DNA of 64,000 nt, taken from contig JANBRJ010000031.1 in assembly GCA_027577595.1 (NCBI GenBank), forward strand, positions 62,001 to 126,000. The letters are read 5' to 3'. The position numbers and the translations under genes were made by a program. The DNA comes from Coemansia sp. RSA 487. Taxonomy: Eukaryota; Kickxellomycota; Kickxellomycetes; Kickxellales; Kickxellaceae. The notes under the pieces were generated by a model. The model was not told where the DNA came from. It worked only from the letters and a program-made list of their open reading frames with translations, and ran no database searches. Of the stretch, positions 1 through 10,342 are shown piece by piece (position 1 is the first letter of the stretch; every line of letters starts with the position of its first letter).

Positions 1-771
1 CTGGATCAGTGCCAGAACCACTATCATAACCAAGTTGAGTAGTGTGGTGGAAACCAAGTAGTTTGACCTCGACGACGCACTGCGACCAAAAATTGGCACA
101 GAGTTGGTCTCCGTGGTGAAGAAAGAAAAGTAGACTTCAGCAATACTGCAAAGAAACTGTATAACAAGCGACATAGAAACTGGCCAAGGGAAAAGTCCCA
201 AGTAAAAAGTGCAATCGCTTTGTACAAAGGCAACGACACTGCAAAGAGACAAAGCTGTAATGAAAGCAGCGTTTAGCGCCGATGCAAATGAGTACATGGA
301 ATTTGTAGTGTCAGAGCTCTGCCACCAGAAATGCGACAAAACGGTTTGCGCAACTACCAGGAAAACGGCGATGATACCCATGCGTAGTCTGTTGTCAAGC
401 ATGATTGTAGCACTTGGCGGACGACGCACTGGTAACTTCATGTTTCCAATGTCGAGACGGAATAGGGGTGCACTTCCGTCGGTTGCAAAGGTTGATTCAG
501 CACTTGGAACTGCTTGGGATAGCATACACAGAGCCAAGACAGATGCTGCTATAGCAGAGGCAAGTAGAAGAAGAGCTGGCCAAAGGAAGCCTACGCGGAA
601 ACAGTCGCTGCTGAGCGACCAAGCCCAGGGCAAAGCGCCACACAGAGCAGCACGATTATCCTTACTCATAAACATCAAAGCATGGGCAGAAAGTTTGTAG
701 ATGCTATATACAGCTGCATAAGCAGATGTAGCATATAGTAGAGCTCTTGGAAGCCCCGATGATGAGCGCAT
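1..771 (-). CDS. Polytopic membrane protein, N-terminal part, truncated by the window edge
   Basis: The minus strand is open without a stop from ATG at 771 to base 1 (257 codons, no end in window). The product begins MRSSSGLPRALLYATSAY and has about five hydrophobic segments, at roughly residues 60-85, 130-150, 165-187, 190-225 and 238-257, joined by short polar loops. The pattern recalls the N-terminal transmembrane region of a transporter such as an ABCC-type TMD0, but no family motif is visible and that guess is weak. The same frame continues upstream of the ATG for 30 more codons encoding another hydrophobic stretch with no Met, so the true start could lie in an upstream exon. A TATAAATA at 853-860 fits a start at 771 instead. 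Confidence 0.7.
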   Translation of the reverse strand, partial: MRSSSGLPRALLYATSAYAAVYSIYKLSAHALMFMSKDNRAALCGALPWAWSLSSDCFRVGFLWPALLLLASAIAASVLALCMLSQAVPSAESTFATDGSAPLFRLDIGNMKLPVRRPPSATIMLDNRLRMGIIAVFLVVAQTVLSHFWWQSSDTTNSMYSFASALNAAFITALSLCSVVAFVQSDCTFYLGLFPWPVSMSLVIQFLCSIAEVYFSFFTTETNSVPIFGRSASSRSNYLVSTTLLNLVMIVVLALIQ

Positions 772-852
772 AATGTGTTCTAAAAGTGTTTTCAAAATAT
801 AGAGAAATAGTATGATGAAACAACAAACCGAGCATGCAAGAACTTCAAACGC

Positions 853-860
853 TATTTATA
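853..860 (-). promoter_or_regulatory. TATA-like box upstream of the membrane protein gene
   Basis: The minus strand reads TATAAATA about 80 nt upstream of the ATG at 771. Position and sequence fit a core promoter; function is inferred. Confidence 0.35.
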
Positions 861-1696
861 GTATATGGTTAACATAGATTATTTTCGCACACTGCACAAA
901 GCCTGTGTAAGAAACATTGTAGTTTCTTGTTTCTATATACTCTTTAAACTCGACAATTAATTATAAAGATTTCGTTAAAAAAGAGCATGGTTATGTATGC
1001 TGCGGCTGCCGCTGCAATTACAGAGACTTTAACTCTATTAGCTTTTACACAGAGGTAAAACGATATTTTCAAGAAATTGACCGTTTAGAGCTGCTTCAGC
1101 ATACTAATTTCAATAACGTACTTTATGGAAAAACAGCACTACTGGTATGTTAAATGAACTGGTAGGTAAATGACGTGCAGTTGACAACATACCTTCAAAC
1201 AAAATATATAGATATGATTGTGAAATAGATGCTAACTACTAAGTGGTATTGTATCTATCGAGTATCTGTTGTGTTATTTAACACGCTATGCATATTTACC
1301 AAAGCAATGTGCTATATCAGAAGCTGTGTATCCAGAGAACACGGATTTCCAGTTGTGTTTGGTTTGAAATTGTAGCCACGATTAAGCACGTAGCGTTAGT
1401 ACAGAAGCAACAAGATTAAAATTATCCACAGAAAGACAAAAGAAATGGATGGCCTTTATAAAAAAAGCTTTAAAAACAAAAAAATAGTATTCCTATAATA
1501 TCAATCGCACTCTTTGCAGCATTTGCACAGGCGTGGCAAGTCATTTGCGTCGGTTGGCGCTATATTTGCGCTTGGAAGCAAGAGGCGCAAACCGAGCTTT
1601 GTGGGGAGAGCTGTTTGCTACACGCCTATTGTTTCACACTAAAATGGATTGGCTTCTCGATTTCTGTGCTTTTAACGTGGTTAGCTAACATTGATC

Positions 1697-1966
1697 TCAG
1701 CAAAACCTAACAGTCTGAAGAAATACCACCACTACCTTGAACAAGAACCCAACTGCAGTGCTGGCAAGTATCAAGAAGGGTCTATGTGAAGCATCCAACG
1801 GCCTGGCTATATAAGTGTCAGTACTAATAATCTGTGTTTTCTCGTGTTTTCCTGTTTTGCACCGACGTATGTCCCACGCCTGTGCAAACGAGTTTTCTTG
1901 GATCGCAGAATGTGCTATCGCTACCGCAAAAATTCCACCATTCGACATGTATACATCATCAGACAT
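1697..1966 (-). CDS. Doubtful small ORF with one hydrophobic segment
   Basis: An 89-aa frame starts with ATG at 1966 (MSDDVYMSNGGIFAVAIAHS) and ends in a hydrophobic stretch (residues about 62-85). It lies on the same strand and about 0.9 kb upstream of the truncated membrane protein, so it could be an upstream exon of that gene: a GT donor follows the Lys codon within the hydrophobic stretch. I could not find an acceptor of matching phase in front of the 771 frame. It may equally be chance. Confidence 0.2.
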   Translation of the reverse strand: MSDDVYMSNGGIFAVAIAHSAIQENSFAQAWDIRRCKTGKHEKTQIISTDTYIARPLDASHRPFLILASTAVGFLFKVVVVFLQTVRFC

Positions 1967-2187
1967 TGCTGGTCTTTCTTGTTGCTAGTTGCTTTGTAGG
2001 ATTTTAGTTGAGGCTTCGTATAATCCACATTTTATGTGAGAAAACGCCAATGTCGCTTGGTCATTATTCTACAAGCGAGAAGCCAGTTTTGTTTCTTTAG
2101 GGAGCATGACCAAGCAAACAACATCTGGAGAACATAGCTACTGAGCGACTGATACTGCAAAATCCACAGAGCAAGTAAGCGAGCGAT

Positions 2188-2240
2188 TAGTGCTGGCTAG
2201 AAAAACTGGCGGGCTTCCATATAAGCGAGAATGATATTTT
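2188..2240 (+). repeat. Dispersed repeat, copy A
   Basis: The core at 2193-2222 is identical over 30 bp to the reverse complement of 41834-41863 and about 87% identical to 20748-20776. It contains CTGGCTAGAAAAACTGGCGG followed by GCTTCCATAT. Weaker similarity to copy B continues downstream: a shared AATAAACTAAT-like tract near 2264 and TTTGCACTGTA...GTCTTGG near 2373-2398. No coding frame is conserved. Confidence 0.75.
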
Positions 2241-2437
2241 TGGATTAGAACATTTGCAATTACTAATAAACTAATTTAAACCCCCCAAATCGACTACTAA
2301 AAACGAGAACGGAACACGGGTGCTGTACTTCTAAATAATACTGATTTGGACAGATGCGCAAGCATAGAAATGGTTTGCACTGTAGGTTAAAGTCTTGGCA
2401 TGCTTAGCTTTCCAAGCCAGTATTATTTGTTGATATG

Positions 2438-5044
2438 TTAGCGACCAGTGTGCCGACGAACCATGCGTTGAACCATGCCAAGAGGATTGATCCCAGACGA
2501 TCCAGTCGGAGCGGGAGTATCATTGTTGGTACGCGCGTATGAAACAGCCGACGGGGCGCGAGGTCTTTTAGTAGGAGTTGTTATACGATCCATTGCCTCC
2601 GAGGCCGAAACTGAGGCAGCCGAACGTTTGGTGCCGCTAAGCCCCGACGAGACACCGCCGATAGGTGTGTTCTGCGCCCGAGGCGTGGTGGCGATAGCCG
2701 AGCCAGTCACGCGCTCAAGGGAGCAGATGGCGTCCTGGACTCGCGTCGAGACGTTGCTTCTTTGCGAGAGCGCTGGGGACACAGGCCGTGTGTTCATCGA
2801 GACGATCGAGCTGGCGCGGCTGTGCGGCCGAACAACGCCCGACACAGAGACCGGCGACATCATGCTGATGAACCCCGTTGAAGTGCCAATTCTGGTTCGG
2901 CTGTAAGAAGATGCCGAGTTCTGGGGGATTGTGGGCGGTGTTGGCGGAATTCCCATCGAAGAACGAGTATTTGTTGCTTCTCTGGCCGCAGAGTAGCCAG
3001 ATCCTGGCACTGGTGGCGTGTCTTGCTGCTGTTCATGCTCTTGTTGTTGCTTCTGTTGGGGTGGCGAGACCTGGTTTTTGCTGTTTCTTCTGCTGTTCAC
3101 CGTCAGTGTGTTGAATGCAGAGATGCGGTCCCTGACACTTAGCCGCGAAGCTGACTTGTCTGGGCGCCCGCCAAGCGGTGAGCGAATCCTGCGCAACAAA
3201 ATATTCTTGACTGCTTCAGGGATGCCAGCAATGTCTCCGACAGACTTGTACTTGTCCCATCCGCCATTAGACGTTTGCTCTGTTGGTTGTGGTTGGCGCT
3301 GGGTGCGTGGGGGTGGGATCTTCGAAGGTGGTGGCATATCAGGGCGATGGACGCCACTCATTGATGCTGACGAGCTTGGTCGAGGCAATGGATCATCCGT
3401 AGACGATGCCAAGCCATCTGGGGACCTGCCGCTTTCAGGGTCTTTGGAGCCTACCGCTTCACTTGTTTCTGGATCAGTAGCAGAAGAAGCCCCATTACCA
3501 TTAGTGTGACGCTCCGCTGCCGTCTGTGCACGCTGCATCTCGCGCGAAAGGCTGCTATTGCGCTGCCTGGCGCGATGCATGTTGATAGGTGAAAGGACTT
3601 TGCGTTTCAGCCTTGATGCAAGTCCGCCGAGCCCCGTCTGCGACTCGGCGGAAGACGCTGTGTTCTGAGCCAGCGGTCTCCGCATAGGTTGGCCAGCAAT
3701 CCTCGGGATCCGCGACGGAGGAGGCACGCCTTTGCTTCCGCCAGTAGTAGGTGCGCCTGGATTGGAGCCACTGCGCGTCATATCAGTTGTTAAAGAATCA
3801 GATCCGTTTGCATCAGGGGTAGCAGCAGCAACACCTGCTATGCCAAACACAAACTCATTATCACTGCTGGACAGCGACTTTGGTTGCCGTGAGAGCGGAG
3901 AGATCCCGTGTAGCGAGCGGTACCATGAGGTGCGTCCAATACGTAGCTGGCTGTTGATAGGTGGCGATGGGCCATTGGGTCCAGGCCCGTAAAAATGTGC
4001 AGAGTCCGCTGTAGATGCAGGTGCCGTTTCCTCGGTGATGCTCTGCATTGTGTTTGCCGATCCCATGCTGCTACGCGATACAGAACGCGTCCGCGTCGTA
4101 CTCATTGTGCTTATCGCTGGAGACTGCTCAGCCACCGGAGCGCCATTGCTGCTGCTGCCGCCGTTGCGGCGCTCGCCATCTGGCCGATTATTAGGACCAG
4201 CAGCCGTGCTGTTGGGGCCGTAAACCCGCGCGTACTGTGAGATGGATTGCGGACGACCTGCGTTTGCCATATCCAGGTCAAAGCCCACGGCGTCCAGAGT
4301 GCTTTCCTCTGCATGCAAGCCGTTCATATGCTGCTGCGCGCGCATCCTGGGCGAAGATGACAATGGGGCGCCCTGGGAATCGCGATTATGGTACGAAACG
4401 GACCTACCAGTGTCACCAGAGAGGCTCTCGCGCGGTCTGCGGCTGAATGGGCTCGGTGACTGTGCGCGGTTCGAGTAGGCCGAGTACGACGAGTGGACGG
4501 ACCTATTTGAATGGCCGGAGCCGCTGCGTCTGTGGCCGCCAGACCTCGTAACGTCCCCATGCTGGTTTCCAAAAATGGCGGCCATTGGCGGCAGCGCCAC
4601 AGCCTCAAGGCCCTCAATAGTCGACCCGGCCATGGATGACGCAGACGGTGACATGCCAACCCCGCGCAGCTCCGTGATCTCCAGCACGGGTGTTGCTCGC
4701 GGGTCAACTTCGTCATCCACAAACTCCAGCTGGAAGAAGTACTTGTGCAAGCTAGATTGCAGCGGTTCCCCGTGGCGCGTGAATATGTACCGCCGCCCAA
4801 TGGGCCACTTCTTGCGCATCTGGTGCAAGATGAACCCAGGTCCTTGCGCTATCCCGTGCGTGTACCCGCAATTTACAAGAGACACAACAGCCATTTGCAC
4901 TAGCGACTGGAGGCTCTTGTTCTCCGTGTACCGGTAACGCAGCTCCTCGTCCTCGTCTGTCCGGAACGTCAGCGTTACTTGCACCACCAAGTCATTGATT
5001 ACGAGAAGCCGCGTTTCAGGAATTCTGAACGGCCGCAACGACAT
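2438..5044 (-). CDS. Unrecognised fungal protein: conserved-looking N-terminal domain plus long disordered tail
   Basis: The product has 868 aa. I chose the ATG at 5044 (MSLRPFRIPETRLL); nine bases further upstream the frame is open but offers only GTG. Residues 1 to about 125 look folded, with alternating hydrophobic strands (LLVINDLVVQVTLTF, YIFTRHGEPLQ, YFFQLEFVDDE). The remaining about 740 residues are Ser/Pro/Gly/Arg-rich, with repeated SR and SP dipeptides, basic patches and a Gln/Glu run near residue 655, typical of a phosphorylated, disordered scaffold. I do not recognise the family. Its start faces the 3' end of the kinase gene at 5437. A CCAAT box lies about 240 nt upstream. Confidence 0.85.
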   Translation of the reverse strand: MSLRPFRIPETRLLVINDLVVQVTLTFRTDEDEELRYRYTENKSLQSLVQMAVVSLVNCGYTHGIAQGPGFILHQMRKKWPIGRRYIFTRHGEPLQSSLHKYFFQLEFVDDEVDPRATPVLEITELRGVGMSPSASSMAGSTIEGLEAVALPPMAAIFGNQHGDVTRSGGHRRSGSGHSNRSVHSSYSAYSNRAQSPSPFSRRPRESLSGDTGRSVSYHNRDSQGAPLSSSPRMRAQQHMNGLHAEESTLDAVGFDLDMANAGRPQSISQYARVYGPNSTAAGPNNRPDGERRNGGSSSNGAPVAEQSPAISTMSTTRTRSVSRSSMGSANTMQSITEETAPASTADSAHFYGPGPNGPSPPINSQLRIGRTSWYRSLHGISPLSRQPKSLSSSDNEFVFGIAGVAAATPDANGSDSLTTDMTRSGSNPGAPTTGGSKGVPPPSRIPRIAGQPMRRPLAQNTASSAESQTGLGGLASRLKRKVLSPINMHRARQRNSSLSREMQRAQTAAERHTNGNGASSATDPETSEAVGSKDPESGRSPDGLASSTDDPLPRPSSSASMSGVHRPDMPPPSKIPPPRTQRQPQPTEQTSNGGWDKYKSVGDIAGIPEAVKNILLRRIRSPLGGRPDKSASRLSVRDRISAFNTLTVNSRRNSKNQVSPPQQKQQQEHEQQQDTPPVPGSGYSAAREATNTRSSMGIPPTPPTIPQNSASSYSRTRIGTSTGFISMMSPVSVSGVVRPHSRASSIVSMNTRPVSPALSQRSNVSTRVQDAICSLERVTGSAIATTPRAQNTPIGGVSSGLSGTKRSAASVSASEAMDRITTPTKRPRAPSAVSYARTNNDTPAPTGSSGINPLGMVQRMVRRHTGR

Positions 5045-5436
5045 TTCTCTCACTTTGCCGATTGAAGTAATAAAAGTATTAGCGAGAAGGGGAAATAAAA
5101 CAAGCTATGCAGTGAAAGAATGAATAGTAATTGAATTGCTGTTTGAACTGGTTTTTTTTTTGGGGAGTATACGAAAAAAAATAAAGTAGTAAAAATAAGT
5201 GAGGAAAAAATCAAAAATTAAAAAAAAACCAATTTTTCTCTCGTCATTTCCCACCATTGTTGTTTGTTTACGTTTGACCAGCGAGCCAATCACAAGCGTT
5301 CCTGTTGTAAAGCTACACTTTAATGACTAAAAAAAGCAATTGATTCGCGCCACACTTGCAGCACTTTCTCAATAGCCATTTCCAAAGGCAAGGACCAAGA
5401 CCATTTATCTTATTTTAAAGACAAGCTCACAGAAAA
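5045..5436. other. Intergenic promoter region with A/T runs
   Basis: A 392-bp gap separates the 868-aa gene (start) from the kinase gene (stop). Poly-A and poly-T stretches at about 5150-5230 and a CCAAT box at 5286-5290 are the only structures seen. Confidence 0.6.
5286..5290 (+). promoter_or_regulatory. CCAAT box
   Basis: GAGCCAATCAC matches the extended HAP/NF-Y core (RRCCAATCA). It lies about 240 nt upstream of the ATG at 5044 and could serve that minus-strand gene. Binding is inferred. Confidence 0.35.
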
Positions 5437-8400
5437 CTAGGAGTGCTCAAACATAGCAACAAGATTCCTGACAGACTTTGGCTGCTTTCTGGGTGTCGTT
5501 TTGCCCGAACTTGGTGGCGTGGTCGGCTGAGAGGTGGATTTCTCCAAGAATGCCGCACGAGCAGCCAGCCCACTGCCACCACCATTGGGGTTTGCAGCCA
5601 AGCGTCCAGCTGTCGGGAGCGTTGGCGAGCTTTGCTTCTTCTTCAGCCGCGCACGCACCTCGGCCAGCGGATCGGACGGCGACTGGGCAGCCAAGCGCGA
5701 TGATGGCGTGTCGGTGCGCGTCTTGAGCATTTTCGGAGGCTGGGGCGACGGTGAGCTACTGCGCTGACCGGCGTTATCCGCCAGACTGGGTGGAAGATTA
5801 GCCGCCGGCGCAGTAGCCTCATCTAGTATGCTGCTTCCGATTGGTGACCCAGCTGCTGGCGCAGTAGACGCGCTTTGTTTTGCCGTGGTGGTTTCAAGAC
5901 CACTGGTTTCCATGGCTGTTTTGTTCCCGCCCTTCATTACTGCTTCTGGAGCGTCTGTTTTCCCATTGGCATTGCTATCTCCACGAATGCTGTCAGTAGC
6001 GTTATCTGGTTTACTAGGCACGATTGTCTGAATGCGTGGTGGCTTTTTGGGTGCCGAGTCATCCACAGGCAAGGGTAATTCCGTTTCTGCTGCTGTTTGC
6101 GCTGATGCTACTGTCTTGCTTTCTGCTGGTGCTGCCGCCTCACTGCTTGCTGTTACTGGCAGCTGCTGACCAACGTCCGAAGAAGCAGACAGATTTCCCC
6201 CCTTTGTTGTTGTTTTCGTAAACGTCGATTTTGCAGCAGATATGACGTTCTGTAAAATACCCGTGCCTGTATCACCCATCCGATGTTTCTCGGTAGCTGT
6301 TTCGTCACCACCAGCTTGTTTCTGATACTGCTCTTCGCGCAACATCTTTTCGTTTGCCTCGGCAATCATCCGGTCCAACGATTGCAAATCAATGGCATCA
6401 TCGTTGGCATTGGGTTGATTGCCATACCATTTTTGCTGCTCAGTAAGGAGCTCCCTATTGTACATATCCATTTTGCGAAGCAACGTCTCGATTTCATCTT
6501 CGCCGAGCACACGCATCCCGTCATCGACATCCTCTTGCAGAATCCCAGTCACGTCCTGATATTCTGTTATAGAATTGGGGACCAGTGGAGCCGGCGAGTC
6601 GTTTGCTAGAGGCATTGCGCTAGGCGGCGGCGGACTGGCCATTGATCCACCACCACCGTATGTGCTGAAAATGTACTGTGACCGTCGGTTGTTCTGGGCT
6701 ATCAGCGTACGCCGGTTCCGGACCGCTGCACGCTGAAGCACCGAATCAATGTCCAGTGTGCCCGATCCACCGGCCTCTGCTGTCGTGGCTGTTGTAGTCT
6801 GCGTGTGTGGGCTCTTCTTGCGTCTCCTAGGCTGGACAGCCCATGCATCGTCATTTGCGGGTTGAGTGGTCGTAACAACTTCATCCTTGTGAGTCGTATT
6901 GTCTAGCATATCAAACGGCAAGTCATTCCAGTTCTTCTGGGCCTCGTCAAATGCCATACCCGCAGTGATTCCCAGGGCATCGGAATCCGGCTGCTGATAG
7001 ACCGAGCTACGCTGCGCAGCGAACCGCGCCTTTGCATCAAACATCGTTTGGTCGTCAAACAACATGCTGAACCGTGCGTCATCCTCAAGCTTATCCATTG
7101 TCATTGCATAAATGGACTTGACAGGCACACGCGTACCTGCATCATGCGCGTATCTGCTCACAGGTGTCATATGTGGTGCGTTCGGGTCGTCTGGCTGGGT
7201 TTCTGCTATGGTCGACAGACGCGCAAGTGCCTGGTGATCCTCTGGCGAGCGCTGCGACGTGGCCACCCACTCGCTGACCGCATCAAATTCTATTCCTCCA
7301 GCAGGCGGCTTCATCGAGTTTGCTGTTGCACCCGGCAATACTGCACCGGTGCCCGCCCCAGCGCGCCTGGGCGGCGACTGTGTGCCCTCTTGCAAGGACA
7401 GCGGCGAGATCATGTCGGCGATCTGTTGGTCAGTAGCATCCGATCCGAATGACTGTTTGTTTCCATGCGTATCTCTGGCAGACGTCTGTATCTGATTGGG
7501 CGGCGGCGGTGGCAACGGCTGGCAGACAAATCCAGGCAGTGAAGACACTGGCGCATCAAAGGCCAGATCGTTGGGTCCCGTGTTAGATGATTTGCTGTTA
7601 CTTCTGACAAGACGCAGCGAGCCGGTGCTCTTTCTACTTAATACCGATGCAGCACGATCATAGTATATATCACCACTGCTTCCAGTTCCACCTACTGTTG
7701 TGTGTGTCGACGATCGATGGCTGGACGTGATGCTTGCCACACTTGGATTGCGCCGCAGTAGCGAGGATGTGCGGCGTGCTGAACCAAACACTGCGCCTTG
7801 CACAAAGTCCACTGACATGCTTTCGCGGCCGTCGGGAGCCTTGACGCTCATCCGCATATGCTGTGGATCCCTCCTGGGTGGTTGTGGCTGCGGCTGTGGC
7901 TGTGGCTGTGGCTGTGACTGTAGCTGTGGCTGTGGTGGTTGTGCAGGAGCGTTTTCCTCAGCTGTTGTGGTTTCGTTACTGTCGCGCGGGCTGCAGATCC
8001 CGAGCGTGCTGGGGGAATGGCCAGGCTTTGTAGTCAGCACAGGTGAATTGGAGACTGTACTGGTGCTGTATTTATTGGGAACAGTCGAGGCGTGCTTGCT
8101 GTAATAGCTGGGCGCGCCCGGTGTCCTAGAAGCAGCGTTGGGAGAAGCAGCAGCCGACATGTGCTTGTTCTGACGTGTCGGGCGGCCACGGCGCATCGGG
8201 ACAATGGTGCCAGCATCCATATCTGAGACGCCGTCGGATGCGCTGAGGTCGGTCTGGCTGCTGTTGTTGCTCAACGTGTACTTTGGCTTCGATGCCGCGT
8301 ACCTGCGCGGCGGTGGCTGCCGTGACTGTGCACTAACGTAACCAAGGCCCCCGTCTCTCTGAATATACTCAGAGTCCTGATCGCCAGGCGAAGAAGGCGG

Positions 8401-9466
8401 TGATGCATACTTGTTCTCCAGCAAGCACTGCTCGCCACGTAGTGCGCACACGTAAGTTGTCAGCGTGTATATGGTCGGGCGCTCCCTCGGCTCCTCACGC
8501 AGCGTCATCTGGAAGATGTGCCGCAGCTGCTTCGAGTACGGTGGCGAGACAGGCACAGAATACTCGGCGTTGAGGATTGCCAGCGACGATGCACCTTCGA
8601 AGGGCGTCCGGAAGTAGCACAGTTTGTAAAGCATGACGCCCAGCGCCCAGATGTCGGTCTTTTCGTTGAGTCCGCGACGCATGTACAGGTCGACCATCTC
8701 GGGCGCTCTGTAATCGAGCGTTGTGTTGTACTGGAGCTCTTCCTCCATATGCACCATTTCTTCGCGCGACAGCCGTGCATTGGGCGCTATGATTCGCGTG
8801 GACGTGGATCCAAAGTCGCACAGCTTGTACGAGTTGCCGGATATAAGGATGTTCTCTACCTTGAGGTCGCGGTGCAGCTGCGGCGGGACCTGGTAATGCA
8901 TGTGTGCCACCGCCTTGCACATGTCGCAGAAGATGTGCAAAATCGTGCGTTCATCCAGGCCGATCTGAAGGTTGGCGTTCATCAGCGAGAGCACGTTACC
9001 GGCGCAGAACTCCATCAGGATGTACGCATTGTCGTCGCCTAGCTCCGCCGCTGTTAGAGCCACAATGTTTGGGTGGCCGCTGAGCTGCGACTACGCGGGG
9101 TTAGACAAAGACAGCACCGTAGAGACAACAAACCCTAATTTGTTGGTGTTAGTATTGGTGACTCTGAAATGGGGTGGATACAAATCTATCTTTATCTTAG
9201 TAATACTTTACCATGATTGGGATCTCCTGCTCGGCGCTCTGTCGCTCCATAGAGTTCGGGTCTTCGTCTGGAAACCTGATGTGCTTGAGGACGTGTTGGG
9301 ATCCGTCACTGACCAGCGTGACAAAGTAGATGTTTGCATGGCCACCCGAAGAGAGGAACCGCTGAACAATACACGAGTACTTGTCGACCTGAATCACTGT
9401 TCCCTGCGTGAACAGCCCATCAACTGTGGGGAGCGCTGCTCCGATGTTATCAAACTCGGAGGGCAT
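5437..9466 (-). CDS. Ark1/Prk1/AAK1-family serine/threonine kinase (2 exons)
   Basis: The exons are 9212-9466 (85 codons) and 5437-9090, joined over a 121-nt intron (GTAAAG...GCGTAG, phase 0), giving 1302 aa. The kinase domain covers about residues 32-300: Gly-rich loop LSSGGHANIYFV (38-49), Lys61 in VLK, HRDLKVEN (158-165), DFG (177-179) and YRAPEM. Without the splice the domain would lose its ATP-binding lobe. The GGHA loop and HRDLKVEN place it in the NAK (numb-associated kinase) family, which in yeast regulates cortical actin and endocytosis by phosphorylating coat adaptors. The 1000-residue tail is disordered, with a PQPQ repeat (plus-strand bases 7876-7940), polyproline stretches usable by SH3 partners, and a basic C-terminus. 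The large promoter on its 5' side is shared with the 13130 gene. Confidence 0.93.
7876..7940 (-). repeat. In-frame Pro-Gln dipeptide repeat
   Basis: A hexanucleotide-type repeat (GGCTGT units on the plus strand) encodes alternating Pro and Gln inside the kinase tail. Such tracts usually vary in length between strains. Confidence 0.8.
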
Positions 9467-10310
9467 TTTTTATATGGGAAAGGGAGAGGGCGTTTGCTCC
9501 CTGTTTTGGGTGCGTGTATGTATGCTCCTTAGCGTCAATGGAACTAGAGGTATATAGTATTGTGTTAGCGGGTCCTTCTTTTCCCGTTCCGATTAGGGTC
9601 CGCCAGATAAAAAAAAATAAAAAAAAGGGAAGACAGCGCGGGTTAGAGAGGACGGATAACCAAAAGGTAGTAAAAAATAAATGAAAAAAGTCACAGTACA
9701 CAAAAAAAGTAATAAAAGTGAATAAACGTAGAGTTGAAGAAAAAGAGCTGTGGTTTCAACACAATGCATGCAAGGAGTTTATTTGGATTTTTTTGTCATT
9801 TGTTTACATTGTAGATTGTTTGGAGCCAACGGCAGAACATGGCCCAGAAAGAGCAAAAAAGAGTGTGAAGAGAGAGGAGGATCTACCTGTACTCCCCACA
9901 TCCCCAGCCTGCAGCTTGTTTGAGATTTCCAGCATTTCTTTTTCTCCAATTTCTTTATGCGAGACTGTGATTTCATAATCCAAGCAATCAAGGAGCATGA
10001 GATTAGTATTAATATTCCGGCATTTCGAGGCACAAGCGTCCAAGCCAAAATGCAAAGTCAGTCATCAGCAACAGGGAAAGTATAAATAGCTTGGGTTGTT
10101 TTGAAAAGAAGTAACATTCAATATATGCATGGAATGGGGAGCAATGGACAATAAGAGCATGCCAGGAAAAAAATAGCAACTCTACATGGCTGGTATGCTC
10201 CCTGAATATAAAAATATGGGCAGCACAGGACAATTGAAAGTAAGAAAAGACATTTTTATATGTACTAGCATTCAAACAATAGAGCAGGCGTGTATACAAT
10301 ACAAATGACA

Positions 10311-10342
10311 ATATCAATATCAATATCAATATCAATATCAAT
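10311..10342 (+). repeat. (ATATCA)n microsatellite
   Basis: About five tandem copies of a 6-bp unit lie in the large intergenic region. Confidence 0.85.

Larger units (their letters stand above)
772..2437. other. Intergenic region, AT-rich, no supported gene apart from a doubtful small frame
   Basis: This 1.67-kb gap between the 5' side of the membrane protein gene and the 3' end of the 868-aa gene is AT-rich and full of stops in all frames. It holds a TATA-like box (853-860), an 89-codon minus-strand frame (1697-1966) and copy A of a dispersed repeat (2188-2240). Confidence 0.6.

Noticed and set aside
209-700. 163-codon plus-strand frame
   Set aside because: The opposite strand encodes a continuous, strongly hydrophobic multi-span protein that better explains the region.
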